Shown: positions 1 through 13,500 of the stretch, piece after piece
Layout: each line of letters starts with the position of its first letter
How positions within the stretch are numbered: the stretch's first letter is position 1
Assembly (NCBI GenBank): GCA_017590115.1
Contig: JAGGNK010006448.1
Coordinates: 2,119,849 to 2,183,848 of the forward strand
Length of the DNA: 64,000 nucleotides
Direction: 5' to 3'
Source of the DNA: Montifringilla adamsi
Lineage: Eukaryota; Chordata; Aves; Passeriformes; Passeridae
Translations under genes and position numbers: made by a program
Notes under the pieces: model-generated
Databases searched by the model: none
Seen by the model: only the letters and a program-made list of their open reading frames with translations
Told to the model about the DNA's origin: nothing

Positions 1-1944
1 TTGTAATTGCTTTTGTATCTGTATGGGTACTCTGTGTTGTTTTTTCTTAAAGATTACCTTGATTCCAGAATCCCAACATTACTACATTTACTTCAGGAAC
101 CTGGTATTAACTGAGATGGTCAAACATTTAAAAACAAACAAGTAGCATCACAAATTTAATCTGGAATTCCTGGAACAAAATATTCATAATTAAATGCATT
201 GCAAAAGACCTTTACGTTTACATCTTTCATCTCTAAGCTATGAAAATCTCAACACTTAGAAAATATTGCCAAGCCTCCCCTTTGTCAAATTTAGCTGAAT
301 AGGCAGATCCTTGTAAGGAAAGAAAACAGAAAAACACTATTCTGTTAGCATGAATAACTGATGACTAAGAGTTTCTTTCTTTCCTACATAATTCAATTAA
401 TACAAATTGGTTTGCAATTACAGGGCTGTATGGGAATGATCAAGAATTTCCTTTTATTTAATCTGAAAAGGCTTGGACTGAGAATCCAAGCAGAGGCAGC
501 CACTGGTACCCATACAGAGGTCCATTTATATCATACTAGACAGCTGGCAAAATCTTGTTATTCCCTAACTCCCAGGGAGAAATCTAATGTCTTGCAGAGC
601 ACAACTGTGTATTTCTCTGTCCTACTTACAGTTCATCCACTACCTCCTCAACAGTCAACTCTTTCCTTTATCTTTCCTGCTTTCCAGACACAAGTATTAT
701 GTTAAAGGAAATAAAAGTACTTAATTGTGGCGCCTAGCAGGTCAGTGAAACCAGCAAAAAGATTAATTTAAATGCTTAAATCTTACATGCTGTTTCTGCA
801 TACCCCCCACTTCTGTTGGTGTGGAGTAAATTATTGTCACAAGAGCCATTTTATTCATTATTGCTTTTTCTCTGCAAGAGATGCAGCCGTTTCTTCTCTG
901 TTTTGATGATACATTCAATTCCATCTCAGGAATGGCTATACCACTAACCTTGGTACCAGCAAGTACAAGATCTGACTATTTCCTTGGGTTCAAATAATGG
1001 TTGTGGGGAAGAGGATACCTGCATGAAAGAAAACAGCACACTGAGAATAGGGTAGTAGTTTTTAGGTGGGCTCTTTCTATACAAATAGAAAATGGATCTA
1101 AATAATTCCATGGTAAAATACAGATACTTAATATGGTATTTCAGCAGAGATGCTGCTGCCCTTTGCTTATTTTACAGACTTCAACAACGACGACGACAAA
1201 AGAAAAGAAGGAAAAAAACAATAAAAGAAAAAAGTTAAATGGCTGGTGTCCTCTAGGGCATAATGACAAGGTGTGGTATGATATTAAAATGCCACCATCG
1301 TTATTGCAAAAGTCTGATCAAGCAAACCTCCAGCTCTGGCAGAGGGATCTCTCCAGCAGAATCTTCTTGCCTACTCACACGCAGCTTGTCTGTAGCACAG
1401 CTCCGGTGCAGTGCTGACACCGGTCAGATGGTACTGAAAACAAGGGGAAAAGATGGCATAATACAGATCTAGTGGTCTTGCTCTCATCATCATCATCATC
1501 ATCATCATCATCACTATCATCATCGTCATCATCATCATCATCATCAGTTCATGGTATCTATACTCCAACCAGCAGTGATTTTTCAGGAACAAAATGTCTG
1601 GCAGCTGAGAAAACATACAAGTTATAAACATTTTTTGTCAAAGGATGCAGCATGTAAAATAATGCCCATTCCTGTAGCATCTCGGCTGCTATTTCCCAGG
1701 TGATTGTGATGACACTTTCAGGGGGTAGCCATGCTGAGGGGCAGACAGAGTTAACTTCAGATTGCGAGGAGAAGAGTGGCACTTCTTTTCCTGCTTTTTT
1801 TGAATTTCTGTTACTATTCTTTGTTACAGACATCAGGGAAAGCCCTGCCTGTTAACACTGTAGAGGGGGATTCAGCCCTGCTGAATTCACTGTGGGTAGT
1901 TAAGAGACCCAGCTCTTAAACTCGGCTGGAACAGGTAGCATTTC
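1..1944 (-). other. KLF12: KLF12 3' untranslated region (probable, end not located)
   Basis: The sequence directly downstream of the stop codon on the minus strand has no continuing reading frame, so it should be 3' UTR. Mammalian KLF12 has a very long 3' UTR, so the transcript probably runs past the window edge. AATAAA hexamers occur on the minus strand at 855-850 and 458-453, but I cannot tell whether either is used. The stretch contains the TCA microsatellite at 1484-1546 and a short CGA run near 1188-1197. The reading frames seen here, including a Met-rich one across the microsatellite, look like artefacts. Confidence 0.7.
1484..1546. repeat. (TCA)n / (TGA)n microsatellite in the KLF12 3' UTR
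   Basis: About 63 bases of TCA repeats on the plus strand, broken by CTATCA and CGTCA variants. On the transcribed strand it reads as a TGA/ATG repeat, which produces a spurious Met-rich reading frame. It is likely to vary in length between individuals. Confidence 0.95.
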
Positions 1945-2190
<246 letters not shown>

Positions 2191-4134
2191 TTAATCCCCA
2201 CAATCCCCTCTGCACGCTTCCCATGAACACGCACTGCCTAGGGGTTGCTTTAGGCCAAATTACACAATTATGAGGCACTGGATCTGCTGAATATAAGGAA
2301 AAAAACCTTGAGATTTATCATTCCCGTGGCATTCACATGATTAAGAAAATCAACAGGATTAAGGCAATAATATAGATCCTACCTTGCAGGGGTGATGTGA
2401 GTATTAATATCAAGACAGAGGGCTGTGCAATTATTCTCATGATTACCATACAAGTCTGCAACTCTCATCTTGTCAGACTACACTTTCTCCCCAAGTGACC
2501 AGACTACCTGATATTTCTGCAATTTACCATGGGCTGACACAGACTTCCCATTATTCTACGATATTTATGAAGGTTTCTGATTATTTGTGTAAACAGCATT
2601 CCAATACATTTCTTAGTAAGCTGGTAAAAATCAACTACAATTTTCCAATGAAACATAAAAATTCAATCTGCAAAACCTCCTCTTTATTTACTGCACTTAC
2701 TTTCAGTAAAAACAATTTTATGTAAGATGTTACTAGGAATGGTGTACATTTTTAAAGTGTACTTAGCCATGGGATTTGCACAACACTGTTCATAAATATC
2801 CATTTACTTTAGTGAGCTCAGACTTGGGCTAATGTAGATTTTTGGAAAATCCCACCATCTTGCTTTATATTTAAGGGTAAGAATGATGGTGTGTTATGTC
2901 AGAGGAGAAGATTAATACAGCCAAACTGGATTTTATGCTTGCATAAAGCACAAACTGTTTAAAATCCCATTTTGGCCATGTTTTTAGGCTATACTTCTTT
3001 GTGACTTCTATCACTCACCTTCACTGTCTATAGAAATGCTCTTGGCAGTTACCCTGATCCCATAGTTCAGCACAAACCAAAACTGAGGAAAGGAAACTGT
3101 GTGAGGTCCGTCTTTTATCTTCCTTTTGTGTGTCTAAAATTTTACTTCCCCTCTGAAACCAGCTAATCACAACCTGGACAACAAAAGGCCATCTCTGCAA
3201 CAACTGTTTCCTTTGTTAGGCACAATCATTCTTCAGTTATTTATTATCTCATATGAATCATGAGCAGCTTGCAAGGAACTATTTCAATTATATGAACCAG
3301 TGACGCAACACTTGCCTTTTCGTAGGCAGCACCTCCCTCCTTGCGTCTCTTCAAAAGTCAATAAATGCTTTGCAGAGAGCCCTTGGTTTCAAAAGAAAAT
3401 TCCCAAGTAAGAGTATCATCACAAAGTTCAAACAGCCCTGAAAAATCCAGCTGAAATGGCCTCTGTAAGGAAACTGAGTGCTGTACAGACATGTCAGCGA
3501 GGTTGTCAGCAACATTTGAGCTCCTTGGGTTGGTACCTTCTGTGCACCATCTGGGCTGTGCTGCAGTTTTGATGTCAGATGGGGGTGGGAAGCAGCTGCT
3601 GTGAGGAGAACCCAGCAATCAGGGCTCTGACCACAACGTGTACTTGCACCAGCAGCAGCTCAGCCTAGCTAATTTTGTACCCTCCAACCAAGCACAGAGC
3701 ACCAAATAGTGCTCATTGCCCCTGGGTGGCCACAGTGTTGGGCATCTCAAACCCAGAAGCTGCTGTGAGCTGGAAAGGCAGGCACAAGCTACATGGCAGA
3801 TGGTGGGATGCACACTCTTGCCAATGACACAATGCTACAAAACGCACTCAAATTTGCCACCAAACTGTATTACATAGATATTCTTGCCACAAACAGTTGG
3901 TGCAGAGCACTGTACAAATATAGCAGTACCCTCATCCAACTTGGCAGGTTGATTCCAAGGCTCCCATCACACTGCATCAATGTTTTTCAAGTGCAGTGCT
4001 TGTCCTGCCCATCCCTCAACACACTTAAACTCTCTTGTTCACCAGATACTACCTCAGTTGGCTTCTTTGGCCACAGACACTTTTAGAAAACAGATACTCC
4101 TTAGGCTCTGGATTCTTACTTACAAGCATCTGAA

Positions 4135-4924
4135 ATTCTAAACATCTTCAGGGATGGATACTCAACTACTTCACTGGACAACCAGGGTCAGGAATTTTTG
4201 CCTAATATCCAGTCTAAACTTACCTTGGTGCAACCTTGGTGTAACTGGAGGCCACTTCCTTTTGTCCTATTACTTATTATCTGGGAGAAGAGAATGATCC
4301 ACATCTTGCAACAACTTCCTTTCAGGTATTTACAGAAAACAGAAAGATTCCCCTGGCCCTCTCTTTCACCAGGCTAAGTAACCCCACTTCTCTCAGTCAT
4401 TCTTCCTAAGACTTGTACCCACACCCTTCATCAGGTCCACTGTCTTTCTCTGGACACACTCCAGCAGCTCAATGTCCTTCTTTTAGTGAGAAGTACAGAA
4501 TTCAACACAGGATTTGAGGTGTGGCCTCACCAGTGTCAAGTGCAGGGGAACAATCACTGCCCTGGCCCTGCTGGCCGCACTCTTGCTGATACAGGCCAGG
4601 ATGCCATTGGCCTTCTCAGCCACTGGGCACTCTGCTGGCTCATCTTCAACTGGCTGTTGATCAGCATCCCCAGATCCTTTTCTGATGTACAGCTTTCCAG
4701 CCTCTCTTCCCCCAGCCTGTAGTGCTGCCTGGGTATGCTGTGACCCAAGTGCAGGATCCAGCTCTCAGTCTTGTTGACTCTCACACAACTGGCCTCAGCC
4801 CATTGATCCAGACTGTCCAGATTCCTCTGCAGAGCTTTCCCACCCTCCAGCAGATCAACACTTCCCAACTTACTAAGGGTGCACTCGATCCCTTTGTCCA
4901 GATCGCTAATAATGATATTAAAGA
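4135..4924 (-). mobile_element. CR1 LINE, 5'-truncated, antisense to the window
   Basis: Read on the minus strand, this is the 3' part of a chicken repeat 1 (CR1) non-LTR retrotransposon. It covers the end of the reverse-transcriptase ORF and the region after it. Translation gives [41 protein letters not shown] and MSQQ in order, all CR1 landmarks. Further downstream come frame-broken matches equivalent to the CR1 segments around VRPHL, YLKGG and RLDIRKNF. The copy is dead: it is 5'-truncated, frameshifted, and lacks the FADD-containing stretch between TLSK and LGSVDLL. Homology fades at about 4924 (the 5' end of the copy) and near 4135. The end repeats of a complete CR1 tail are not clear. 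Confidence 0.9.
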
Positions 4925-5807
4925 TACCCATGAAATCTTTCCCCTTGGTATACAGAATTCTGTATTTTCCTTCCCTCAGCAGAAAACAGAGAACCCAATG
5001 CAGAAAGGGATGATTTGCACAAGAAATACCAGAAACAGGTTTTTTTAGTTCATCCATTAAAACAGTATCATTTCAGGTAAGAAATGAAAGTCATCTGACA
5101 GAAGGATATGAGTGTAGATCACTCAGCTGGAGTTCCCACATGTTGCTTCCAGCATCCCTCCTCAGTGAGTGCTGCCTACCCAGCCCTCATGGAGCTATGT
5201 GAAAGAGACAGGACTGACAACATTCCTTGCAAGGTATTTACTCCACTGAAGGAGAATCACTCTTACAAGCTCAACCTAAGAGGACCTATCGTTGTTTTCA
5301 ATTAAATACATACATTTAGTGTAAGAAAGAAAAAAACAGCCAAAGTAGTGTTAATGTGAAGACATTCACTCACACACACCTTAAAATGGCCGCTGTAAAG
5401 ACAACTGTGAAAGATACTATTGTTCATTAAGGTTAGTCAACATTTTACTCAAGTCTAATTTTTAGGGAAAGAATAGTACTACTATTTTTCTCTTAAACAG
5501 CTACATTATCTGTGCATGCTCAAGTGCTAGAAAAAGAATTTCTTCATATACTAACTCTTAACCTTTTGTTTGGTATCATCCCAGACATGAAGTCTAACCA
5601 CTGAGTTTGTCAAAACCAGAAGACCCAAGAGTTCTAATGATGGAGAAAGGACCAGCAGAAGCAGAATTGCTACAAGCTGAGAAGCTGGTGTCAGCTATCC
5701 CACACCAGCTTTGCCTGTTGAGAGCTTGAGCACTCATGGCTGAAATCCTCAGTGCAACCAACAGAGAGGAGCTGGGCCTCAGCAGGGCAACCCAGAGAGC
5801 AGTGTGT

Positions 5808-5885
5808 GAGGAGAAGGAGGAGGAGGAGGAGAAAACTGGAAGAACTTAACCACAGTGTGTATCTGTCTGTCTGTCTATCTATCTG

Positions 5886-5941
<56 letters not shown>

Positions 5942-5968
5942 ATCTATCTACCTATCACCTATCTATCT
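5808..5968. repeat. GGA/GAA run followed by (CTAT)n microsatellite
   Basis: A purine run of AGG/GGA units (about 5808-5832) is followed, after about 28 unique bases, by CTGT then CTAT tetranucleotides (5861-5968). The core is perfect CTAT, with variant CTAC and CACC units at the end. The reading frame across it, rich in Ile, Tyr, Leu and Ser, is an artefact. This is a typical polymorphic tetranucleotide marker. Confidence 0.95.
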
Positions 5969-8599
5969 GCATTTCAAGACTGGATTGCAGTGGAGTTGAA
6001 ATCAAACACTCAACCATTCTGACTCAGACGCTTCTGTCTCCATGCGAGCACTTGAGTTTAAGTGTTTAAGAAACTCTTGGGCTTAAAGTATGGGCACGTT
6101 TTGACTCCTCATGCACCCAGACACTCAAATTCTCTTTCACCTTTAAGGAGCAAATGCAGGCTTGTGTGAGTTTTGCCTGGGGTGGTGGAAACACAGGAAT
6201 GAAAAGTCAAAACAGTAGACAGTTTTGGGAAATTGGAAGCAAGAAGAGCTGCAGAAAGAGACTAAAAACATGTGGCAATTAGGAAGAGGAGAAAAGGAAA
6301 ACTGGAAGAAGATAAAATACTGTTAGTTCAACATTCTGAATCTGTGAAGTTTTAAAGAATCTACCAACTTAAAAATAGATGCCTGAAGCTATGAACATTT
6401 GCCGACCCTCTAGTTTTGCGTGTGCCTTTGCGAGCTCTATTGTTTTGTCCTGAAACCTGACAAAAATATCCCAAAACAGAGAAATTCCGATACTATTCTG
6501 CAGCTTTGTCCTGCAATACGTGGACAGTGAACAGTACACCACAAGAGCCATTTACATAGATCAAGCAAGACCCTGGAGCATGAAAAAGTATTTCTAGACA
6601 GTTCTCTGAAAGTATTTTCTAATTACAAAGTTTTGAAGGGATGAGTCAATACTGCAAATGGGAATAGTCATTTTTCCATCTTCTATTAACACAACATCTA
6701 TTTCTAAGAGCCCTCCAAAACCATGCCTTTTGTAGTCAAGATGCAACAAACCAAATCAGTTTAATTACTTTTACCATATTATTTTTCCTAACCTACCATG
6801 ACTCCTTTCACTTAGGCACTTAGGAAGATGGTTACAACTGCTGCTCATTAAATCCTCCAAAACTCCTCAAGTATTGAATTAATAATGCTGAATAACGACC
6901 ACTGTTCAGCCACTTCAAAATTTTCCACCCTTCACACAGCCCAACATTTGTCTTCCCATATCTTTATTCATGTACCCTGACATCTGGAAGACCATTCACT
7001 CAGGGAAATAAATATCTTGAACTTTTACTTTATAACCTGATGAATTCACATACTCCTTATTAAAAAAACTCTGTGTAGGTTACCAGCCCAAGACAAGCCA
7101 TGTAATAGACAACAGAACCAGGGTCTGTTTTGTGCCATGCAGAATTTCCCACGTGGGATGTTGCTCAGCAGTTATCCTCTGCCCATCAACTAGCTGGTAT
7201 CAACAGTATTTGATGCCAGACCAGATGTTTCAAAGACAGACACCACAAAACCACCATGTAAATAGTTATGGGTTACTCTGCCAGCAGGGAAACTGTTCTG
7301 GAACTCCAGGAAACAGAGCTGGGCTTATGTTCATTCCTTAGGCGAAGAACCTTATTTACTGCAACTGCAGATGCCCCATGTACTCCCTCTGCCCATTTGC
7401 AGTTCCTTTCACTTGTGTATTATTTAAGTTTCATTTATCCAGCAGTTTAACAGACTCTTGGCAACCATGAGGTAACACTGTCTACTACCATGACAGAAAA
7501 TATCCCAGTGCTCAAGCTGTAAACAGTTCTCTTTCTCTGGCATCAACTCCCCTCTCTTTCTGGTATTACAGATAAGTGCCATGTCCCTTCTCATTTATGT
7601 CCTCTTCAGATACTCCTCTATCTATCCATTTTTTCTGCACATGGAATTGTCATCATGACTCTTGAGTTATGTCACTTCTCTGCAGCTCCTTCCTGCAGTG
7701 GCACGCAATATCTTGAAACGTTGCTAACACCTTTATTCCAAATAAAAGACAATGAGGAAATAAACACAGGGGACTGTTCAGGGGTAAAGGTTTAGCAATC
7801 TAGTCAGATTTTTTCTATGTTAAGCTTTCATCACCTTGTGAAAGACAAAGTTAGAAAGCATATGGAAACAAATCCTGATGTATAGGTTTGTGTAGTAATT
7901 CCAGACAGGGAGGATGGGGGCGTGGAGAAGATGACCGCTTACCCCATTCACAAAATACTATGGGTTTTAGTGAAATTTGCACAGTTTAATAGGTGGAACA
8001 TGCCCAGTTCTGCTACATAAATATTTATGCCCCAAGTTTCTACTGTCATTATTTTGGGGAAGTATTCCCCACATAAAAACAGAGTGAGGTCATAAGGATT
8101 TAGCCCAAAACAAATTGGAAGAAATAAGCCAGCAAGCATGCCTCTGCCTATGTCTGATATGCTACATTTTCTAGTCAAAGTGAACAGATCTCCAGTTTTG
8201 CAGGGTTGAGGACATCTCCTGGTGATTCCTGGTTTGGTTTCTGCTACAGGATGTTATGCAATATATGTAATGTGAAGTATTTATGTCAGCTGTTTTCAGC
8301 TCCCATGTAAACACCAGAATTGTTCTGAAGCACATGGGACAGTCCTAAGTGCACCCATACTGACAGGACGCTAGAAGAACAAATCATACATTGAAAACCA
8401 CAAATGATGGCTAATTAGATGTTGCATTTCTACTAAAAATAAGAAATTTCAAGCAGAAAAGAATCTTTTTACAGCAAAAACACTACCTGATAATGAACAT
8501 CCTCAGGCACTCCCAGAGGAGCTTAGCTTTCAGACATGGGGAAAGGGAAAAATGACAATTCTTACATTTTATGTGATATTTTTATTAGTATAATTTTTT

Positions 8600-8810
8600 A
8601 ATGAAAAAATAGAGCACTTATCAAGCACTTTACAACTTTCAAGTGCCTTATAAAGCTTTTTTGAAAATGTAAGCCCTCATAAAAGTCTCTCTTCACAGTA
8701 GTACTGTGTAACAAATATCAAGTTCATTCTGCAGGTAGGAAAACCAAACCAGTGAGCATCAGCCTTCCCAAAACTGCCAAGAGTGAACAGCAAGGCTATG
8801 ACTTATACAT
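8600..8810 (-). mobile_element. Probable old MIR-like SINE fragment
   Basis: The plus strand shows CAAGCACTTTACAA, then a stretch resembling the reverse complement of the MIR core (ATTCTGCAGGTAGGAAAACC, compare the usual CATTTTACAGATGAGGAAACTG), followed by CTTCCCAAAACTGCC. The order of blocks fits an antisense MIR-type element. Divergence is high and the boundaries are guesses. Confidence 0.4.
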
Positions 8811-10003
8811 TAGGAAACACCTTACTTTCTGTAATGAAAGTGCTAGAACTTAGCTTAAACCCTTTAAAACTTGGAAATATTTTAAATCATTTTGATGCAA
8901 AAATCTAATTCAATTATTTACTTAATGCAGTTACTAATTCACTCTCTCTCTTTGGTGAACATAGGCAATTTGACTTTTATGTTTCAGTATTGTCAAAATA
9001 TGCAAATAAAATATCTTTCCAGGAAGAGATTAGTTTCGTATCAGTTGAGCAAGTCTGGCAAAACAATTTCTACAAGCAGAACAGGAACATACTGTGCTGC
9101 CTGGGACACGTCTTGAAGTTCAGGCTTTTATTTCTTGTTCTCAGCCTGACTTAGGCAAAGGACAGGGACATGGTTTCTTCACGTGGAAACCGGGAACAAA
9201 ACAATTTCTTCAGTTCAAATATACAGTGACAACATCAACTCTAGAAGAAGAGACAGAATTTCATTACACTGTGGCAGCCCTTGAACTCATTATTTACAAA
9301 CTCCTCTTGTGATAATTGAGGTGGGAGTCCTTTTCTCACATCAAAACACACAAACATTTTCATTTCACTGCACTGATGAGCTTTGGTCCTGTTTGCCATC
9401 CTGGTCCTTCTTCTCACTCCCCCAGCAAGACCAGACCCTAGTTTGGCAACCCTACTTCTTTCCTTCCACTACTGCTGTCCCACATGCCACTTTAGGTATA
9501 CAGCTGCCCCAGTCTGATGCTATTTAAATACAAATACCAGTAAAAAAGCCTTTGGGACTTAAATCACAAAATTCAATTTGCTGTAATTTAAGAAGGCAAA
9601 CCCATTGTATCAGTCTCTGGTCTGTTCTGTAACCACACGCACAGAAAAATGAGAAAGAGGGGGAATCCAAGCAAATTCCATGTTTTCTCTTTTGGGGGCT
9701 TCTGCAGAGACTTTGCCCCCAAATGGGCCCTACTAAGCACTATGTGACATATGAATGAATTAATGCTTGGGGGACAAGGATTAGTTATGTACATTGCCGA
9801 GGGTGCTGCTGATGCAGTATGATAAATTTTAACTCCTGTAAAAATAGAAAAAGTAAAACATTTGGAAATGTAAAAGGCCTCTTCCTGTACACCTGAATTC
9901 AGGAGCCAGACCAAGCCCCAACAGTTCATGAAAAATATAATTTTATTAACCTTCCTGAAATTTTCTTCCTGTATGACGTTGTATGTATATGTAAGTTTTT
10001 AAG

Positions 10004-10041
10004 TATATGTTAAGTGCATATACGTATACACTTAACATATA
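10004..10041. repeat. AT-rich inverted repeat with palindromic loop
   Basis: The arm TATATGTTAAGTG (10004-10016) is perfectly complementary to CACTTAACATATA (10029-10041). The 12-base spacer itself contains the palindrome TATACGTATA. Folding as one structure leaves only about two unpaired bases. Further AT-rich TATATCTGTTATAGATATAT sequence follows. Confidence 0.9.
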
Positions 10042-10486
10042 TCTGTTATAGATATATCTGTAGAGAAAGATGACATGAAGTTTTCTTCTTCGCAACAGCC
10101 ATAGCAAATACATGGAACTATTGAATTTCCAGTGCTGTGGGAAAAAACTGAGGTTTTACTTCTTATAGCAGCCTTCACTCACTAAAGTATATGGAAAACG
10201 TGATGCAACAGATCCATACTTCCATCAGCAGCCAAGTGTATGGAGCCAGCAGATCTGCACATTTACTCTCCTTAACTGAGGTACTGCAAGGCTTGGCTTT
10301 AGTCTGGCCTTCCACAAATAAAACAACTTTCCTTCACTGTGGTCTGCAACTGCAAGGGAGGCACCAAACAAGTCACACTTCCCTACCCATCTCCCTTCAG
10401 TGCTGGTACTGCTGCTCCTCCCGGCACTGTCCCACCATGTTCATCAACAGAAATACTCATGCTTCGCAGTATGAAACTTAGAGCTT

Positions 10487-10576
10487 CCTTTTTTTTCTTG
10501 AAAAAAAACCCAGAAACCCCAAACCAACAACAAAACCTGTCAAAGAAATAATAAAGAAAACCTCAAACAAAAAATA
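10487..10576. repeat. A-rich low-complexity tract with C interruptions
   Basis: A run of A blocks broken by C and CC (for example AAACCCCAAACCAACAACAAAA). Similar tracts occur at 26050-26090, 47985-48030, 52610-52675 and 63560-63660. Such tracts are common in bird genomes. No gene is implied. Confidence 0.8.
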
Positions 10577-13500
10577 ACTAAAAGGCTCCAAGGGATGAGC
10601 TTGGTCTCACGGTTTTGCACAATTGATTATTTGGTGTTTGCACTGTGCTGGAAGTCAGGCTCAAGCAGAGGATGGGCACTGCTGTGCTGAGCTGTGTATA
10701 GAAACAGAGCATTAAAAAACCTACCTCCCATTTAAGTGAGTTGGAAATGGAATTAAACTTCCCAAAAGAAGACATGCCAATTTTTATCACAATAAAAATC
10801 AGACTAAATATATATAATACTAAAGAAAAATATTAGCTGAAAAAAGTATGCATGAGAAGAGACAAGGGGAAAGCTCATTCATGTGACAAAATACCACTAT
10901 TTCATACCCTACATGGAGAAAACACTGAAGTACAGACAGTAGCTCCTCATCCTACACAGGTTTCATCAGTTCTTTTTACTTTCCCAAACAACAAGAAGTT
11001 TTTGCAGAATTTACCCATGTTTCTAACAGCTTATTTGCAAAAAAGTGAAGAGTGAAAACACTAATTTTCAGGATCTACCTCTTGTTTGCTTTTATGCATA
11101 GAAAAAAAAAAAAAAAAGAAAGCAGGAAAGAAGAAAACCTGAATAAAACATTTTTAAAAAAGCTTTTATGATGCTTACTTGCAGTTTTGAGCATGCTGCA
11201 CTCTCAAAGACTGTGTTTCCGATCCAAGGTTGCCCTGACAATGACAGGATGGACATGAGCAACTTCAGACACACTTCCCAAAAAACATGGGTTATCACCA
11301 GCAGCAAATTATTGTTCCCTCTGCTGGGGACGGAGTGGGCTGCAAGAGCTGGAAACCCTGTACTGTGTATTTATTCCTCCAGGTCTGGGTGCAACATCTG
11401 GGAAAATGTTTTGGAAGCAGTGGGAGTAAAGACATCTTTCTTGTCTTCATGGCACTTCAGGGCTACACATGGTAGACCACAATCACGCCAGAGACCTCAG
11501 ATGAACTGCAGCTCTTTGGAGGTAGAGCATTAAGTACTGAAAGGTTGGCTTAGAGAAAAATCTTATTCTGCATAATGAAATTATCATTATTCCCTCGTGC
11601 CACACACAGACAAAACACATATGCACCCCATATTTACAAAGTCAAGGGGCACTGCTGAAAATATTTTTCATAACCTTGAGACTGCAAGTAATCACAGACG
11701 CAATTAGACTCGCTTTCCCATCAAAGTGCCTTGGAATAACCACACGGGCACTCTTCCATATCGGCACAGCATCAGACCTACAATGCAGAGGAATGACTCC
11801 CTGTGTGTAAGGTGAATTCAGAGCTTGCAAAATGTGCCAGAAACAAAATCATCTAACTTTCCACGGAGCAGCTATTGGAAGAGAACTGGATGTACAAGTT
11901 CCTTCTGGTATGGACACCTGCCTGTAACTAGCTGATCTAGTAACTAACGATCTCACTACATCCACAGGTTCCCACTTGTACATCACCCTTCTAGGCTGTG
12001 GTGGCTTTGGTGAGCCTGCCCTTACACTCCTGGTACATACTGCACCAGCAGACAGCTGCTCTTAAATATATTTCTGTCCTGAAATGTGAAGCCTGCCACA
12101 TCAATGGGAGTAGGCTGAGGTTTCATTTATTAAACAGTTTATCTTCTAAAGAGAAACTGCATGAAGAAAGAGCAGAAAGACTAGAAAAGAAAACTTCTGT
12201 GAAATATACTAGTTTTCACATTGGAAAGCTCTACTGTTTATTGAAATTGGCACTAAATTTTAAATACTAAAAGAAAGTATTTCTTAAAAAATAAAAGCAT
12301 CACCCAACACAAACAGACCCTCCTATTTTACTTAAAGCAAATTAATTTTTAAATTGGTTTTGTTTATTTAAATTCCCAGTTTCTGAAACAGCATATGAAC
12401 CTGCTTTTGGAAGTTTTTTCACTTGACAGATTTCATGGTACAAGAAGAGCTCAGGGACAGAGTACACAGGACATGAGAAAGAAAAGCTGGGGTATTGAAG
12501 AGTGAGTCTGGCGGGTAGGTGACAAAGAGGTGTTAGAGACCAAAAATCTACACAGTTCAAGTAAAATCCAGACAGATTATTTAAAAAATGTTACTTCTTC
12601 CCAATATTTGTCTAAAGAAGGGATTACAAATCTGTAAATATCTCTGGAACTTATAGTTAGCAAAAGGCATTAAACAGACCTTAAAAAAACAACAGGTAAT
12701 GAATGGTGTTTTAAAACCTACAGAACAAAAATAGCTTTTTTGGTGCCTCTGACTTTTTAAGTCCACTGTGAAAGCGCTCAAAGGAAAATGTGAACAAAGA
12801 CTAATGACAGGGGCCCTTTCATATTAAAATAATATATGGAGCAACAGTGAGTGAGAGGAATGCAATGTTTGAAAAAGCACAGACTAAATAAAACACCCAT
12901 GTACTCACTAGTCCTCTCTCTTCTAGGGTGGTGTTTCAACACAGCTACAAAGGAACATCTTGGGGAGGGAATGCTGTCATTTTCTCAGGTACAAATCTGT
13001 ACTTCTGAGATGTTTACTGTCTCCATGTAAAACTGCTGAAGACCCCTTGACACTGACAAATAGGCTTCATTACGTCTGTGGCAAAGGTATTTGCTCCCAT
13101 CTCTAAGGAATGAGACAGGCATTGATCAAGGACAAAGCACCAAACACTAAAACAATTCACTTGGCCTGGGGGCTATATTCAGCCTGGCTCTGCAAGAGCC
13201 TGGTAGAGCAGCCCCTCTACTGCAGCAGCACACTGAGAAGGGTGCCTCAGACCCAGTGCCAACTGGGGCACGACAAAGAGCAGCAGTTGCAGCCCAGTAT
13301 CTGAGTCCCACAGAAGCGCTCTGGTTACAGACCTTGGCCTTCTCCACTCCTCCGAGGCAGGAGCAAAGCCATGCCTGTGGATATATGGTGCCTACACCCA
13401 TGGATTACATCCATTCCCACTTCATGCTGCCTGGAAAGTCCCAGGCTTTTGCAGCTGTTGACCTCAGAAAGCCACACTGTCACATTCTACCAGAAATTTT

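Noticed and set aside
1371..1631. Minus-strand Met-rich reading frame across the TCA repeat
   Set aside because: The run of Met is a translation of the microsatellite, lies in the KLF12 3' UTR and has no other coding sign.
5752..6069. Plus-strand frame with a Tyr/Leu/Ser/Ile repeat
   Set aside because: Produced by the CTAT microsatellite and the GGA run; no flanking coding signature.
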